A stretch of 64,000 bases of DNA, from the NCBI GenBank assembly GCA_902728285.1, contig CACVBU010000458.1, positions 714,340 to 778,339 on the forward strand, read 5' to 3'. The notes under the pieces are model-generated. The model saw nothing but the letters and a program-made list of their open reading frames with translations, had not been told where the DNA came from and ran no database searches. The number at the start of each line of letters is the position of its first letter. The first letter of the stretch is position 1. This document shows, piece after piece, positions 1 through 53,865 of the stretch. The stretch comes from Clytia hemisphaerica. Its lineage: Eukaryota; Cnidaria; Hydrozoa; Leptothecata; Clytiidae. The position numbers were made by a program, and so were the translations under genes.

Positions 1-1937
1 AAAAACAACTTCACCTTGATATACGCAACCATGGATCACAACCAAATGCAAAAGACTTTGCAGAAGGAAAAAAAGAGCTTATAAATGTGCTAAACGAACA
101 AATAGACAAGAAGACTGAAACAAATTTAAAGTACTCACCGTCAAATCAAGGAAAACCTGTAGAGCAGCATTTAACAATTATGTAGTGAAATGTGTTGATC
201 GCGGAGAGGACAACAATCCCAAAAAACTGTTTACATTTATAAAATCTTGTAAGTGTGATAATGATGGTGTTGCCCCTCTAAATGATAAGGGTCACATCCA
301 AATTGATGACAAAAAGAAAGCAGACATACTGAACCATCAATTCCCCAGTGTTTTTTCTAAACCAGATGGACGCATCCCTCCACTCATTGGTCAACGTTGC
401 ATAACTATGCCAGACATAACTATCAATATAGCAGGAGTCAAGAAACTTTTGAAAAATTTCAACCCAAACAAAGCATCTGGTCCAGACAATGTCTCCTCTA
501 AATTCCTAAAGGAGCTTGGTAATGAAATTGCACCTGAACTAACATTGGTAATGCAGGCATCCATGCTGCACTCAATGACTCCAAAGGACTGGCGTCATGC
601 CTTGGTTGCCCCAGTCTTCAAACCAGGGAAAACAGATCGAGCCAAAGCTGAAAACTACAGGCCTATAAGCCTAACATCAGTATCATGCAAGATATTTGAG
701 CATATTCTTCACAGTAATATCATCTCCCACCTTGATAAAAACAACATACTAACTGATACACAACATGGCTTTCGGAAAAATCGTTCATGTGAATCTCAGC
801 TTTTACTCACCATTAATGACCTTGCAAAATCGCTTAATGAGGGAAGTCAAATCGATTCCATCTTGCTTGATTTTTCCAAAGCATTTGACAAGGTAGACCA
901 TGACAAACTGTGCATTAAGCTTGATCGCTACGGAATAAGAGGTAATACTCTCTCCTGGGTTAGAAATTACCTTGCAAACAGAACGCAAACTGTAGTTGTT
1001 AACAGCAAGAGCTCAGACAAAGCCATGGTATTATCTGGTGCTCCCCAAGGGACAGTATTGGGACCACTTCTATTTCTAGTATATATAAACGAGCTACCAT
1101 TGTGTGTGAACTCTCAAATTCGTCTTTTTGCAGATGATGCTCTATTATACAGAAAAATTGAATCAGTCAATGACGCTTATCGACTTCAACATAATCTAAA
1201 TAATCTGATTGAGTGGGAAAGGCATTGGTCCATGGAATTCAATCCAGACAAATACAAGGTCCTCAGAGTCACCAATAAGCGCAAAATCATCCTATCTGAC
1301 TATTCCATGCATAACCAGATCATTGAGCTTGTTGACTCAGCAAAATACCTTGGCGTTTTTATACACAAAAAGTTATCTTGGAATACCCATGTCAACTACA
1401 CCTCGAAAAAAGCCAACCAAATCAGATGCTTCCTCCAGCGTAACCTGCGTACATGTAACCAAGTAATCAAGCTACAAGCTTATTGTACCTATGTGAGGCC
1501 GATTCTTAAATACGCATCAGTTGTCTGGGATCCTCATACCACAGCAAACATCAACCAATTAGAAATGGTCCAACGCAAGGCATCCAGATTTATATGTAAT
1601 GATTTGAGATATTCCGGTAGTCCAACCACCATGATTCGTAATCTTAACCTTAATAAGACCCTCCAGCAAAGACGGCTTGAAACTAAACTGAACTACATGC
1701 ATAAGATTCTACACGGTCGAATTGCTTGTTTATCTTCTCTTGTATGTCGTGCTCGTACCGCTAACTTAAAGATTACACCAATAAATGCACGAATACAGCT
1801 ATGTCCCCTCAACAATTAGGTTGTGGAATGCCTTACCAACCCATATCGTCAATGAAGAAGACCCTGATAATTCAGCCTTAGCATTTCAAACTACGAATTT
1901 TAATTTGTGGAATTTTTTATTTTTTATTTCTTTCTGA
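1..1937 (+). mobile_element. Decayed CR1/L2-type LINE, reverse transcriptase part
   Basis: This is the reverse-transcriptase region of a non-LTR retrotransposon that copies RNA into DNA at the target site. The open stretch 185-1819 carries the RT blocks in order: NYRPISLTS near residue 158, LLDFSKAFDKVDH near 228, GAPQGTVLGPLLF near 285, and the catalytic FADD at 315-318. The frame continues upstream to base 1, broken by one TGA at 116-118 where the family usually has a Trp. Near 1797 a one-base shift puts the conserved tail (STIRLWNALP) in another frame, which runs to a stop at about 1937. No endonuclease domain is visible, so the element continues left of the window or is truncated. The AT-rich stretch 1938-2169 is probably its 3' tail. 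The copy looks recent but dead. CR1, L2 or Rex1 assignment needs a tree. Confidence 0.85.
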
Positions 1938-2169
1938 TTTTAACTTTTTTCTATCCTGAGCTAGTCCTTTTTGTCTCTTGCAATTTTACTCTTCGTGTCT
2001 TGTGTCCCCATGCTTTGTCTTCTGTTTGAACAATTTTTGCGCCGTGTTTTCTTTTTTACTTAGCACTGCTGGCCTCATCACCATTGTGGAATCATTGACA
2101 TGGATAATTTTAATATTTCAACTTAAAATATTTTTATCTTACATTTTGATATGAAAATATTTATTTTAA

Positions 2170-2940
2170 TACCGTAGAGTCGTCTAATCTCGACATACGT
2201 CTTGCAATCTTGACACCGGATCTGTAAAATAATCAAAACAAACCTTGAATGAAATTCTTGGTATCATTCTTATCGAACAAGTTCATCCATCAAACTAGAA
2301 GTTCAGTAAACATTGCAATCCTTTCAATTAAAAAAACAGCCAAATTATAAGCAGTTTTACACAACACACGAAACGCATGCAAACTTACTCGTAACTTTCT
2401 CGTGTCCATCATTAAAATTTTACAACTTTATTACGCTTCAAGTCACGTGATAAAAATAATTCGCGCGCTTAGTCGACCTGGTTTCCACTTCCTTTTTATT
2501 TATTGCAAGCACACGCTCTAGGCGCTAGGAGGCCGAGTTAAACTTCTAGGCGCCGCACCTAGCACACCCGGTCCCTTTTCAAATTCATAAGGAAACCGGG
2601 TTCTTTTAATTATTTTCGGTTCACGGTAAAAAGGTCTACTAAAAAATTCCTCGCGTGCAAAATGTTGTTGTGATTTGGGCATCTTCGTTGAAAGCATGCT
2701 AATTAGTTTTTTAGTGATTACTACATCGTTAAAGTGTTCTTTTCAAATATAAGTAATAACAGTTCACATTTCTCATATTATATTAACAATCTGTGACGTG
2801 GATAGAGAGAGAGAACAATTTAGTGATTGATTGATAACTTTGGTATGTATTTGTTTATGTTTGATTTTTTATTTCGAAGAGCAGCCTACAGCTATGTCGA
2901 GATTGCAAGACGTATGTCGAGATTAGACGACTCTACGGTA
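2170..2940. mobile_element. Non-autonomous DNA transposon with 45-bp TIRs
   Basis: The stretch begins TACCGTAGAGTCGTCTAATC and ends with its reverse complement. About 45 bases match at each end (2170-2214 and 2896-2940) with one mismatch. TA at both outer edges suits a Tc1/mariner-type TA duplication. The interior has no ORF of note and is AT-rich, with a GAGAGAGA stretch near 2805. It is probably a MITE mobilised by a transposase elsewhere. Confidence 0.8.
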
Positions 2941-4674
2941 GTTTTTAAAAATTTCCAAATTACAAATATTTTTCCCTATAATTCCTACAATTTTTCTACT
3001 TAGCTTGGCATGTCATCGTCTCGTCCCAGTTCACTCTTACACTTTGACATTTTGAGTCTACACCTACTTTTGTGCTTTCCACATTTTCACCAGCGTCACT
3101 GTGCTAATATTTTTAACTCTTTATTTTATTTCATCCTTTATGTTTAAAATCACGAAAATGTACGTAATGTATTACAGTATGTGATAATTCCACAGAACTA
3201 GAACTTAGGCAGGGCTGTCGGATTTAGGACCACGCACGGTATGGAAAGAATTCAGTTGATAAAGGTCTTAATTATTTCTTTTTCTTTTGCCATGTGTACT
3301 AAAAGATTCTACAATGTTTGGGGAACTCAAATATCCAAAAGCTTTTCTATTTTTCATGGAAAAATGAGCTATAAAGGCAATTTCTTTGCTTAAGGTTTGT
3401 TTTTTCTTCGTGAATTCTCATCTTCAACCTTTATTTACAATTGGATATTTTATCAATTATCTCAGATTACAGTATCTCAGTTTTTCAGGGTTTATTCTAG
3501 AACTATTTGGGAGTAGAGAGAGCTTTTTACAGATCTTAAAAAGGTTTACTAATTCTTTATTTAGATATATAGTCAAAAGTTTAGACATTGGTGAAAACTT
3601 ATTTCTTCGATCGAACATTGCTTGACACACGCTTTTTCAATTCAGACACGCATACTAGCCCGTGTCCTCCTCCACAGTTTTATACACCGCTGGAAAGCTG
3701 AGAGATCACAGGCTTTCCATTAGTAAACAGTGCGTCACAAACAGCCATATAAACAAAACTCAACATTCTCACAAAAGTTGTCTTTTTGATTTCCCAAACA
3801 TTCGTCTCAAGCGTTCCCTTCCACAATAATTTATGTAATTGCAGTTGCGGTCAGTCCACAGTCGGCTTCAACATATACACGTGTTTTTATTTACGTGACC
3901 GAAGTGCCTACTAAAACAATCCGGGGGTAAATAGCGAAGCAACACAGCAGATTATTCGTAAGTATCTTTTGGCATTGACAATCAAATACAATATATTATA
4001 CTATATTTCCTTAATTCAAAAATCAAAAATTCATTTTTCATTCGCGAAAAATAAAAATAAAAGAATAATGAATTAATATTACATACTAAGACGACCCCGT
4101 CTTTTACTCTCATTTGATTTCCAATCTCGGCACGTGCAAAACGCCCGTCCGCCCAATATCCACCCAATCAGCTTAAATTCACTTTAATTGTCCTTTGACA
4201 TTCAAAAAATAGTACCTAAAAATTATGAATTTATAATAATTACAAAAAACAAAAAGTTTGATACTTCATTAGTGAAATATTCAATAAATTCCTGGTTTCA
4301 ATTTTCAGTGGGCGTTCTTCTAGGGCTTCGTTTATCGCGCAATTTTTGCGTCACACAAACTTTCTCGGCCGCTCGTAATAATTATACATTGCCAAATTTG
4401 GTTCTCCATTGTCGAGTCAGGATCGATGGTGACGTCACCTAAGCATAAAAAAGAAAGGATTTCGTCAGTTTTATGCATATATTAATTTGCGAGATATTCT
4501 ATTCGCCGCGCAAGCGCACTTTTCGTAGACTAGTCGGAGTACTTTCTTTTACTCGCGGGATTGATGGTAACTTTTCATCTTCGCTATTTTTAAAATGAAG
4601 CACAACCGAAAAAAAACGAAACTTCAGAAAGTTGCGTATTTCCAGTGAGTAAACGACTCTGACAATTAACAAAA
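2941..4674. other. Gene-free AT-rich stretch
   Basis: No coding region with recognisable protein similarity is seen on either strand. Short open frames at 3386-3625 and 4188-4442 have low-complexity AT-rich codon content and no motif. The stretch ends in a GATGATGATGAT run at the truncated 5' edge of the next LINE. Confidence 0.5.
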
Positions 4675-4689
4675 TTGATGATGATGATG

Positions 4690-6383
4690 ATTTTTTTTCG
4701 GTCAGGGAACGGGAACCTTACAATGAAGAATAAAGAAATGGCTGACATCCTTTCAAATCAATATGCTAATGTCTTCAGTGAACCCATGTCACCTGACGAT
4801 CAAGCTTTCAACACACAAACCACTGAAATATCAGAAATGGTAGTCACTGAAAATGACATAATGAAAGCCATTGACGAATTATCACCATCCTCAGCTGCTG
4901 GTCCAGATGGTTTCCCAGCAATAGTCCTGAAACAATGTAAAGAAGAATTAGCCATCCCATTGTGCCATCTATGGAAAAACAGTCTGGAAAAAGGAATTGT
5001 TCCAAACAAATTGAAAATATCAACTATAACCCCAATCTACAAAGGAGGAAACAAATCACTGGCTGCAAACTACCGACCAGTCGCCTTAACATCACACGTT
5101 ATAAAGATCTTTGAGAAAGTCATCAGAAAACACATTGTCAAACACATGGACGAAAATAACTTTTTCAACCCAAATCAGCATGGCTTTAGAAGTGGAAGAT
5201 CTTGTCTGAGTCAGCTCCTTGAACAACATGATCTTATATTAAACTTACTTGACAAAGAGACCAATGTAGATGTTGTTTACTTAGACTTTTCTAAAGCTTT
5301 TGATAAAGTGGATCATTCAATTGTTCTGTCGAAATTCAAAAGGCTAGGAATAACTGGTAAAATCTATAATTGGATAGAGTCCTTTTTGAGAGACAGGCAA
5401 CAAACTGTAGTGGTTAATGGTGTGAAATCAAACATCCAAGAAGTTATCTCAGGTGTACCACAAGGAAGTGTACTTGGACCCTGATTTTCCTGATACTCAT
5501 TGGAGACATAGATGAGAATGTTATCCAATCTATCGTCAAGTCCTTTGCAGATGACACTCGCACAACCAAGTCAATAAAGAATGCTGAAGATGTAAAAATA
5601 TTGCAACAAGACCTTCAGATTTTATATCAATGGACAATCGCAAACAATATGAAATTGAATGATGCAAAATTTGCACCATCAGGAGATAAAATTGAAGGAA
5701 AGGAATATGTTAAAGACCTGGGAGTTCTTATGTCCAATGATTGTCTATTTAAACATCAAATTGAATCAATAATTGAAAAAGCCAAAAACATCATTTCTTG
5801 GATATTACGTACCTTCACTTCCCGCTCTACACATACCATGATCACTCTCTATAAATCACTTGTGATCCCTATACTGGAATATTGCTCAGCGTTATGGAGC
5901 CCCAGTACTATTAGTCTTATTCAAAGACTTGAAGAGATCCAGAAATCATTCTTGAAACAAATAAAAGGAACACACCAAAATTATTGGGAAAGTCTAAAGA
6001 AGCTTAGAATATACTCACTTCAAAGAAGGAGAGAACGCTACAGGATCATATACACCTGGAAAATATTGGAAAATCTTGTGCCAAATATCAATGATTGCTT
6101 CAAATCTAAAGACCATCCAAGATTAGGGCGAATGTGTTTTAGCAAATACGCCGGTCCAAACAATTCAAAATTACGCGACAGTACCCTGACTATACAAGGA
6201 GCAAAACTTTTCAATGCAATGCCAAAGAGCATTAGAAACTTGAAAAATTTAACTGTTGACAAATTCAAAAATGCACTTGACAAACACTTGCAAAAAATTC
6301 CCGATGAACCCCAAATCCGTGGTTATACAGGGTGCAGGAGAGTTGACTCAAACTCAATTTTAGACATGAAATCTCTCTGCTGA
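4690..6383 (+). mobile_element. 5'-truncated, frameshifted LINE reverse transcriptase
   Basis: This is a second non-LTR retrotransposon fragment, of a different subfamily from the one at 1-1937. The first part (to 5484) has NYRPVALTS, the LDFSKAFDKVDH block and GVPQGSVLGP. A single missing base near 5480 causes a stop at 5482-5484. In the next frame the protein resumes with an LIFL stretch, then SFADDTR at about 5543-5565 and the thumb and C-terminal region to the stop at 6383. Between NDAKF and APSGDK (near 5670) the usual family spacing is short, suggesting an internal deletion. The 5' end starts inside the linker between endonuclease and RT, just after a GAT repeat and a T run, which is the usual 5' truncation. 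It is not functional. Confidence 0.85.
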
Positions 6384-6929
6384 TCCATTTCTTCCTTCAG
6401 GAATTATGGATTGAATGAAGATTGTGGTGTGGATCAAAAGATTCTTGCCAGAGCGGTACGCTCAAACACACCCAAAAGTAAAAGTATCCCAGGCCAATGT
6501 CTAGTATTGGGGGTTCTAGTCTTGAGCCCAAAGCCTACGCAGGATTGCAGCGTTTGGGTAAACGAGACAAAACTCTAAAAAAGCTGGTGTTTTGACGCGC
6601 TTCCGTGCTCTCGAAATATCGCGGTTTGAGACGCACTGGTAAAAACCAGAATGCTTTAGCATACATATAAAAAAAGTTAAAAGGGTTCAAAGTTCACGAA
6701 AAAATGAAACATTTGGTTTGACATCAACAAAACTTGCCTGACTTCGCTACCACCCTGGCTGCACCCGTACCGTGATATGTGAAGGGGGCCTTACAGTACC
6801 CCCTTAACCCCCTTGCAAATTGGCTGTTGGCAAAAAATTGTCTTGATTAAATAAACAATGCACAAATTCCAGTCAAGCTGGTTTACAATACAAGTGTTCT
6901 TTTATAGACAGCCCAGCCACTTTCAAGCA
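6384..6929. other. LINE 3' tail and gene-free stretch
   Basis: The first roughly 100 bases after the LINE stop probably form its 3' UTR. The rest holds no open frame with recognisable content and no clear repeat border. Confidence 0.4.
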
Positions 6930-7191
6930 CTTATATTTTTGCCCTGCTGCCTGATGATGAGGTCGTGGCTGGCTTCTTCGTAAAGACGAAAGACAGATCT
7001 GGACTTATTTCGTACTTTCCAGTCTCTTGTTCGTAGTTTTTCTGACTTATCGGTGCTGTGTGAGTTATTTACTATGTTTTCTAACTTACTGAATGACTTA
7101 CCGACAGATCGCCACCGGTGGGATTCGAACCCACTAAATGCAAAGTTCCGATGCTTTGAAACCCAATGCCTTAACCACCGTGCCACAGATC
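6930..7191 (-). mobile_element. tRNA-derived SINE-like element
   Basis: On the minus strand 7191-7109 reads as a tRNA-like head. It has a box A like TGGCACGGTGGTTAAGG and a perfect box B GGTTCGAATCC inside a GTGGG/CCCAC T-stem, most like a tRNA-Ser or tRNA-Leu. A body follows toward lower coordinates and includes a stretch around 6935-6995 (CTTCGTAAAGACGAAAGAC) that recurs near 7800. The acceptor stem does not close properly, so it is a retroposed derivative and not a functional tRNA. Confidence 0.7.
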
Positions 7192-7318
7192 CATGCCGAA
7201 AGAGCGTTTCCTACGGCTATTTATATTGTACAAACTACAGACGAGACTGTATTAAGAGAAAATCATAAAAGAGTGCTTTTTTCGAGGTCCAACCCTACTA
7301 ACCTAACCCTAACTGATA

Positions 7319-7670
7319 AGGACCCTGCCGACGCACCGGACTGTCCGGTGTATTTGTCCGGTGGCAAAAAGTATCCTTTCGCTACACCGGACGCAATAAG
7401 TCCGGTGTCAGTCCAGTGTTGCATACAGGGAATTTTGGACACCGGACATTTATGAAACAAAAAATTAAAAAACACCGGACGCACACCGGACTGGTCATGT
7501 CCGGTGTTTTGATTGATTGTCCGGTGGGAAAAAATATCCTTCCCCGACACCGGACATCCGACTTCCTTAAGTCCGGTGTAGAAATTGTCCGGTGGTAAAA
7601 AAAATTCTCATTTTACACCGGACTTTCACATGTCTGGTGTTCGTTAAGTCCGGTGCGTCGGCAGGGTCCT
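7319..7670. mobile_element. hAT-like MITE with internal CACCGGAC repeats
   Basis: The ends are 24-bp perfect inverted repeats starting AGGACCCTGCCGACG. The insertion is bracketed by an 8-bp direct repeat AACTGATA (7311-7318 and 7671-7678), the target duplication length of hAT elements. More than a dozen copies of CACCGGAC or GTCCGGTG lie inside in both orientations. These resemble the subterminal transposase-binding motifs known in hAT elements such as Ac/Ds. There is no coding capacity. Confidence 0.8.
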
Positions 7671-7779
7671 AACTGATAATAACCAAATTCCTAGCCAATC
7701 TGATACGTAACCACACCCAAAACACACCCATACCCAACCCTACCAGGTCGCCTGCAGGTCCTGACACTATTCCCGCATG

Positions 7780-7850
7780 CTGGATCCGAAAAATAGATAC
7801 ATGTCTTTCGCTTTTACGAAGAAGCCTTCACCTGATGATGAGGTCTATAA
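7780..7850 (+). repeat. Second copy of the SINE body segment
   Basis: The segment with GTCTTTCGCTTTTACGAAGA followed by CCTGATGATGAGG matches, in the opposite orientation, the body of the element at 6930-7191. No tRNA head is attached, so this is a fragment. Confidence 0.5.
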
Positions 7851-8517
7851 AGAATCTATTTTTTATGCAAGTCCTATAATACATAATAGCTATAGCTATT
7901 CAAAATATCACATCAAGACTATCTACCTTGTTACCAGTTACCTACAAACTTATTGTCGATGTACATATCCTGATAACGTTGGCCAACTTGACTTGAGCAA
8001 GTTGTATTGAAAAGTTGAAAATTTTTGAACAAATCTCGTCCCACAACAACGGTACCATTTTGAATTCTCGAGACTCAGGGTCCGTGGTCATTTGAGTTAC
8101 CATTTAAATGTTGGAAGGGGATACTTGCTAGAGAAAACCTAGTGTGATCACGTATAAACAAATCATTTCCGAGCAGATCCTGGTGTACCGTCGTTTTGTT
8201 TAAGTTTCTCATTTCCGCACTAAGATTCTTTCTTGTCACTTTTCCGGAATCTTTCGGCTATTTTTCCCGATTCCCGGGGCGGGCTAGCCGGCATGAGATT
8301 GGAAAGGGTTTGTTTCTAAAGGTACGGAAAATCTTGTGCTTACTTGTACAAAACGGTGGGTGATAGAAATTGACCGTCAATCATCTAACATCCCCCTTCT
8401 GTTTTTCCACTTCCCATCTCTCGATCTCCTTTTCTATTTTCTGACTTTCTGAGACTTGTTTTCTGATTTCTACTAACTTTTCTATGAATTTGATATTTCA
8501 AGCTTTCTTCAAATATC

Positions 8518-8612
8518 GACCCGACCGGGATTCGAACCCAACAAAGGAAAGAATCTCTGATCAGAAACCCAGCGCGCTATCTGTTGAGGCCGTTGAGCCA
8601 CACTCGCACAGC
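8518..8612 (-). mobile_element. tRNA-like SINE head or tRNA pseudogene
   Basis: The minus strand reads GTGGCTCAACGGCC (box A-like) and, about 60 bases on, a perfect box B GGTTCGAATCC with a CCGACCGGG flank. The spacing is too long for a standard cloverleaf and the acceptor stem is not evident, so a retroposed tRNA-derived element is likelier than a working tRNA. Confidence 0.55.
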
Positions 8613-10599
8613 AGAATTCAAAATTTGTAAATACATACTTATAGAATGTAGAACGGGGGTAATGTTATTATAATATGGGTAAAAAAAACCCTTTTTTAAC
8701 CTGACTGAAATTCGAGCCGTTACTAGCAACCCTGCGGGGCCCAAGGCGCCGAGTATGCACCCGGCACAGTGACAAGTCGTTACTACCAACCCCGACCCTA
8801 CCTAACTGTTAGTTAATCAATTCCAAACAACAAAACCCCCGGAAACACAAAATCGTAGATAGGAAAAAAAACCATGTTCGACTGACGGTCAATTTTTATC
8901 AACTTCCGTACAAAAGTGCCTAATTTTCCAATACTTTTTTTTCAACTACCTGAAGTCCTGGTCTTTTTCCGCTAAAAAGTGGCAAAGGAATCTTAGTAGT
9001 GCGGAAATGGGAAACTTATACAAAACGACGGTACTTTGTACATGCCATTGACTTCCGAGTCCGAAGGGCTAGACTCGAGACTCCTGGATGGGAAATGCAG
9101 TCATTTTATTTCCCATCCAGAACGCCCGCGCGTGGTTTTTTCACAAACGCCAGATTGAAAGTAAAGTCTATCGCTAGATTTCAAAAAATACGATCCTCAA
9201 AAACAATTGGAAACAAGTATGAGATTGGAAAGGTTTTTTTCAAAAGGTACGTTGATAAATCTTAAACACACAATATCAGTCAAATTAGTTAGTCAGGAAC
9301 CTTTTGCAAATAAGGCCCATATATTTTGAGAAATAGTAGAAATTGGGTATAACAAGGCAAGTATGGCTAGAGTATTTAGTCTAATTTGAATACAAAGAAG
9401 CAAACCTTTCATTTTTCCATTGTTTCAATATAATAACTCAATTATCTTCGCGCATTATTTTTGTAAACCCGAAGTAAATACTGATTTTTTCAAGTGAAAA
9501 TATTATGGCCTAGCTAGGCTGATGACTTGCTATCAATGCTATTAGGTTTATTTTTTAAACAGTTCTTCTATCTTTTCACCTTGCACTAAAATTTGAACAC
9601 AATTCAGGTTTTAAATAAGTTTGTTGGTTTCTTAAACGTTGGAGTCAACTTTCCTGCCCAAAATAAAAATTTCTGTAATTCGAATTAAAACATTAATTCC
9701 ACTGGAAAGTAAGTGTAAATTACTTTCCTAAATTCGAATCTTTCTCTAATTCGAAGAAAAGTCTTAGTCCCTTGAAGATCGGATTAACGAGAGTCGACTA
9801 TTTGCATCGAGAATTCAGACAAAAAACACTCTGAGTGATTGGGATTCAATAAAGATTCTTTTTCTTGTATACATAATATAATATAAATACAAATACAGCG
9901 TGGAATAAAAACATGAACGGCTTGAAAAAAAAAATCTGACTTCCTATCCGAATTCCATGCACGGTAAAATTTCATATCATTTAATTCCAGAGGTGATAAA
10001 ACCTAAACGTTTTTCAAGGGGATAAAGTTTTTTCATGGAATTCCAGGGGGTTAAAAAAAGGTTTAACCACTCTGAAAGGGGTATACAGTTAAAAAAGCCC
10101 GACATAAAGCCACTTTGACCCTATGTCCCAACTGGTCCCAAATGGCACGTTTCACAGGGTTAAGTTATAATGCAGTTTCCATAAAACGTGTAAGTCAAAT
10201 TTACTTATCAATGGTAGTTTCTCTTTGCCTAAAACATACAATATCTAAATTCCATTCGCTCTAAAGGTTTCAAGTGTGAACTCTTTTTTGCTACCATGTG
10301 GAAACCATGTCAGTTATTTCCTTGAGAGTGGTTTTCACTTTACTGCAAATGAGAATGAACTTTAAAATGTTTGTTTCAAGTGTACGTTCAAAACTTTAAA
10401 TTCATCAACCAAATCCATTGATGTCTGATGCCTTTAAATCATTCACGCCATATAAAAAATGAAATAAAGTGGGTGGAGTATTGAATACCTGTGTCTTTGG
10501 GATGAAAAATATGTCTTGATACCGTAAAAAATGAACGGTCCCTCGAATTTAAAAGTTATCTCAAAAGTTTTCGTTCTGCAGTAACGATGGAGTCAAAAT
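8613..10599. other. Gene-free stretch downstream of POLD1
   Basis: No convincing coding region is seen. A GATTGGAAAGG-type direct repeat (near 8297 and 9220) and an inverted ATTGACCGTCA pair (near 8370 and 8885) point to old transposon remains. The right end is the transcribed 3' flank of POLD1; no clear AATAAA on the minus strand was found close to its stop. Confidence 0.4.
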
Positions 10600-10690
10600 A
10601 ACAACCAATTCAGCGTAGCAGCAGATCACCATAGTAACGAATTGACATAGCAACAAATTGTCATAGCAACCAGATAGCCATAGCAACATG
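10600..10690 (-). repeat. GTTGCTATG minisatellite just after the POLD1 stop
   Basis: On the minus strand about four 16-17-base units of the form GTTGCTATGNCAATTT run directly downstream of the POLD1 stop, in its likely 3' UTR. Each unit resembles half or all of an RFX X-box, but a transcribed minisatellite is the plainer reading. Confidence 0.6.

Positions 10691-53865
<43,175 letters not shown>

Noticed and set aside
7109..7191. Functional tRNA gene
   Set aside because: Boxes A and B are good but the acceptor stem does not close and a SINE body follows; it is better explained as retroposed.
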